From Bdellovibrio bacteriovorus (lineage in GTDB: Bacteria; Bdellovibrionota; Bdellovibrionia; Bdellovibrionales; Bdellovibrionaceae), in assembly GCF_001592755.1 (NCBI RefSeq), contig NZ_LUKF01000003.1, forward strand, positions 1-64,000: a stretch of 64,000 bases of DNA, written 5' to 3'. Each line of letters opens with the position of its first letter. The first letter of the stretch is position 1. Below, piece by piece: positions 63,444-64,000 of the stretch. Both the position numbers and the translations under genes were made by a program. The notes beneath the pieces are model-generated. The model made no database searches and was not told the origin of the DNA. It was given only the letters and a program-made list of their open reading frames with translations.

Positions 63444-64000
63444 ATGGAAAACCACACCCCCACAATTCTAGACGAAAAAAAATGGTTTCAGCTTTTCAGC
63501 AATAAAGCGCGTGTCTTATATCCACCGACAGACCCAGCCCACGATTATTTGCATATCATGCGTGTCGTGAACACAGCGAAGAATCTTTGTTTGCACGAAA
63601 AAGCGGATTGGAATGTGGTTTTACCGGCAGCTTTTTTTCACGACTACATCAACGTACCCAAAGGGGATCCCCGTCGTCCCTATGCCTCTCAGCTTTCAGC
63701 GGAAGCGGCCATAGAGTACTTAAAGTCCGTCGGCTATCCAGAGCAGTACTACGAAGCCATTCGCCACGCGATCGAAGCCCATAGCTATAGTGCGAACATC
63801 AAAGCGACGACATTAGAGGCTCAGATTGTTCAGGATGCAGATAGGTTGGATAGTTTAGGCGCTATTGGCATTGCCAGATGCTTTGCTACTTCGACCATGA
63901 TGAGCCGACCGTTTTATGCAGAGGAAGATCCGTGGGCGCAATCCCGCAGCTTAGATGACAAAAGCTACGGTATTGATCACTTCTTTCAAAAGCTTTTCAA
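63444..64000 (+). CDS. HD-domain phosphohydrolase, cut by window end
   Basis: At least 185 residues; the frame runs off the window without a stop. It has the HD-domain pattern: HDYLHIMRV (about residues 33-41), AAFFHDYINVPKG (about 63-75), AIEAHSYS (about 103-110) and QDADRLDSLGAIG (about 125-137). HD proteins of this size hydrolyse nucleotides or other phosphoesters. The ATG at 63444 or 63435 is possible. It lies 19 bases after the VOC gene, so it may share its transcript. Confidence 0.85.
   Translation, partial: MENHTPTILDEKKWFQLFSNKARVLYPPTDPAHDYLHIMRVVNTAKNLCLHEKADWNVVLPAAFFHDYINVPKGDPRRPYASQLSAEAAIEYLKSVGYPEQYYEAIRHAIEAHSYSANIKATTLEAQIVQDADRLDSLGAIGIARCFATSTMMSRPFYAEEDPWAQSRSLDDKSYGIDHFFQKLF

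Overview
The window looks like chromosome of a predatory Bdellovibrio-type bacterium (Bdellovibrionota). The grounds are a gliding-machinery-like operon, a run of closely related methyl-accepting chemotaxis proteins, and a very large share of signal-peptide-bearing lipoproteins, secreted proteases, secreted nucleases and fibre or adhesin proteins among ordinary housekeeping genes. Species cannot be fixed from sequence reading alone. No phage, insertion sequence or CRISPR array was seen.

Layout. 1-532: a G-poor, C-rich leader. 0.5-13.1 kb: one long plus-strand operon coding for a VWA-domain lipoprotein, a GYF-PilZ protein, a TolQ/ExbB-like motor subunit with two TolR/ExbD-like partners, TPR proteins, an FHA/TM/TonB-C linker protein, an outer-membrane barrel and a coiled-coil protein. 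This set resembles the Agl/Glt gliding (envelope-spanning force-transduction) machinery of myxobacteria. 13.2-18.4 kb: three tandem MCPs, two of them followed by clear terminators. 18.4-25.9 kb: housekeeping genes (murJ, rpsT, a PilZ protein, holA, lptE, class V aminotransferase plus phosphoglycerate-dehydrogenase-like pair, purA). 26.0-26.8 kb: tRNA-Lys(TTT), tRNA-Glu(TTC), a repeat of the tRNA-Glu 3' end, a strong terminator and a hairpin-dense non-coding block. 26.8-28.5 kb: SemiSWEET-like protein and selO. 28.7-36.4 kb: one 2579-residue lipoprotein with Ig-like, Calx-beta and 14 RCC1-like repeats. 36.6-41.4 kb: ArsR/AHSA1 pair, DJ-1/PfpI protein with divergent LysR regulator, a secreted nuclease-like protein, pirin. 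41.7-46.9 kb: secreted subtilase, P-loop protein, OsmC, small lipoprotein. 46.9-58.4 kb: an adhesin/fibre region. 58.3-64.0 kb: Rieske-FAD oxidoreductase, diguanylate cyclase, secreted subtilase, secreted thermonuclease, VOC protein and a truncated HD-domain protein.

The most interesting part is 50.3-58.4 kb. A module of a secreted pentapeptide-repeat protein and a polytopic HTTM/gamma-glutamyl-carboxylase-like membrane protein occurs twice, each time with 1-4 nt start/stop overlaps. One copy is followed by a membrane-anchored beta-propeller. The other follows a trimeric-fibre-like protein whose shaft is exactly 17 decapeptide repeats. I infer a surface-protein modification or assembly system, possibly acting on predatory adhesins. 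The second highlight is the GYF-PilZ gene inside the gliding-like motor operon, which suggests direct cyclic-di-GMP input to the motor.
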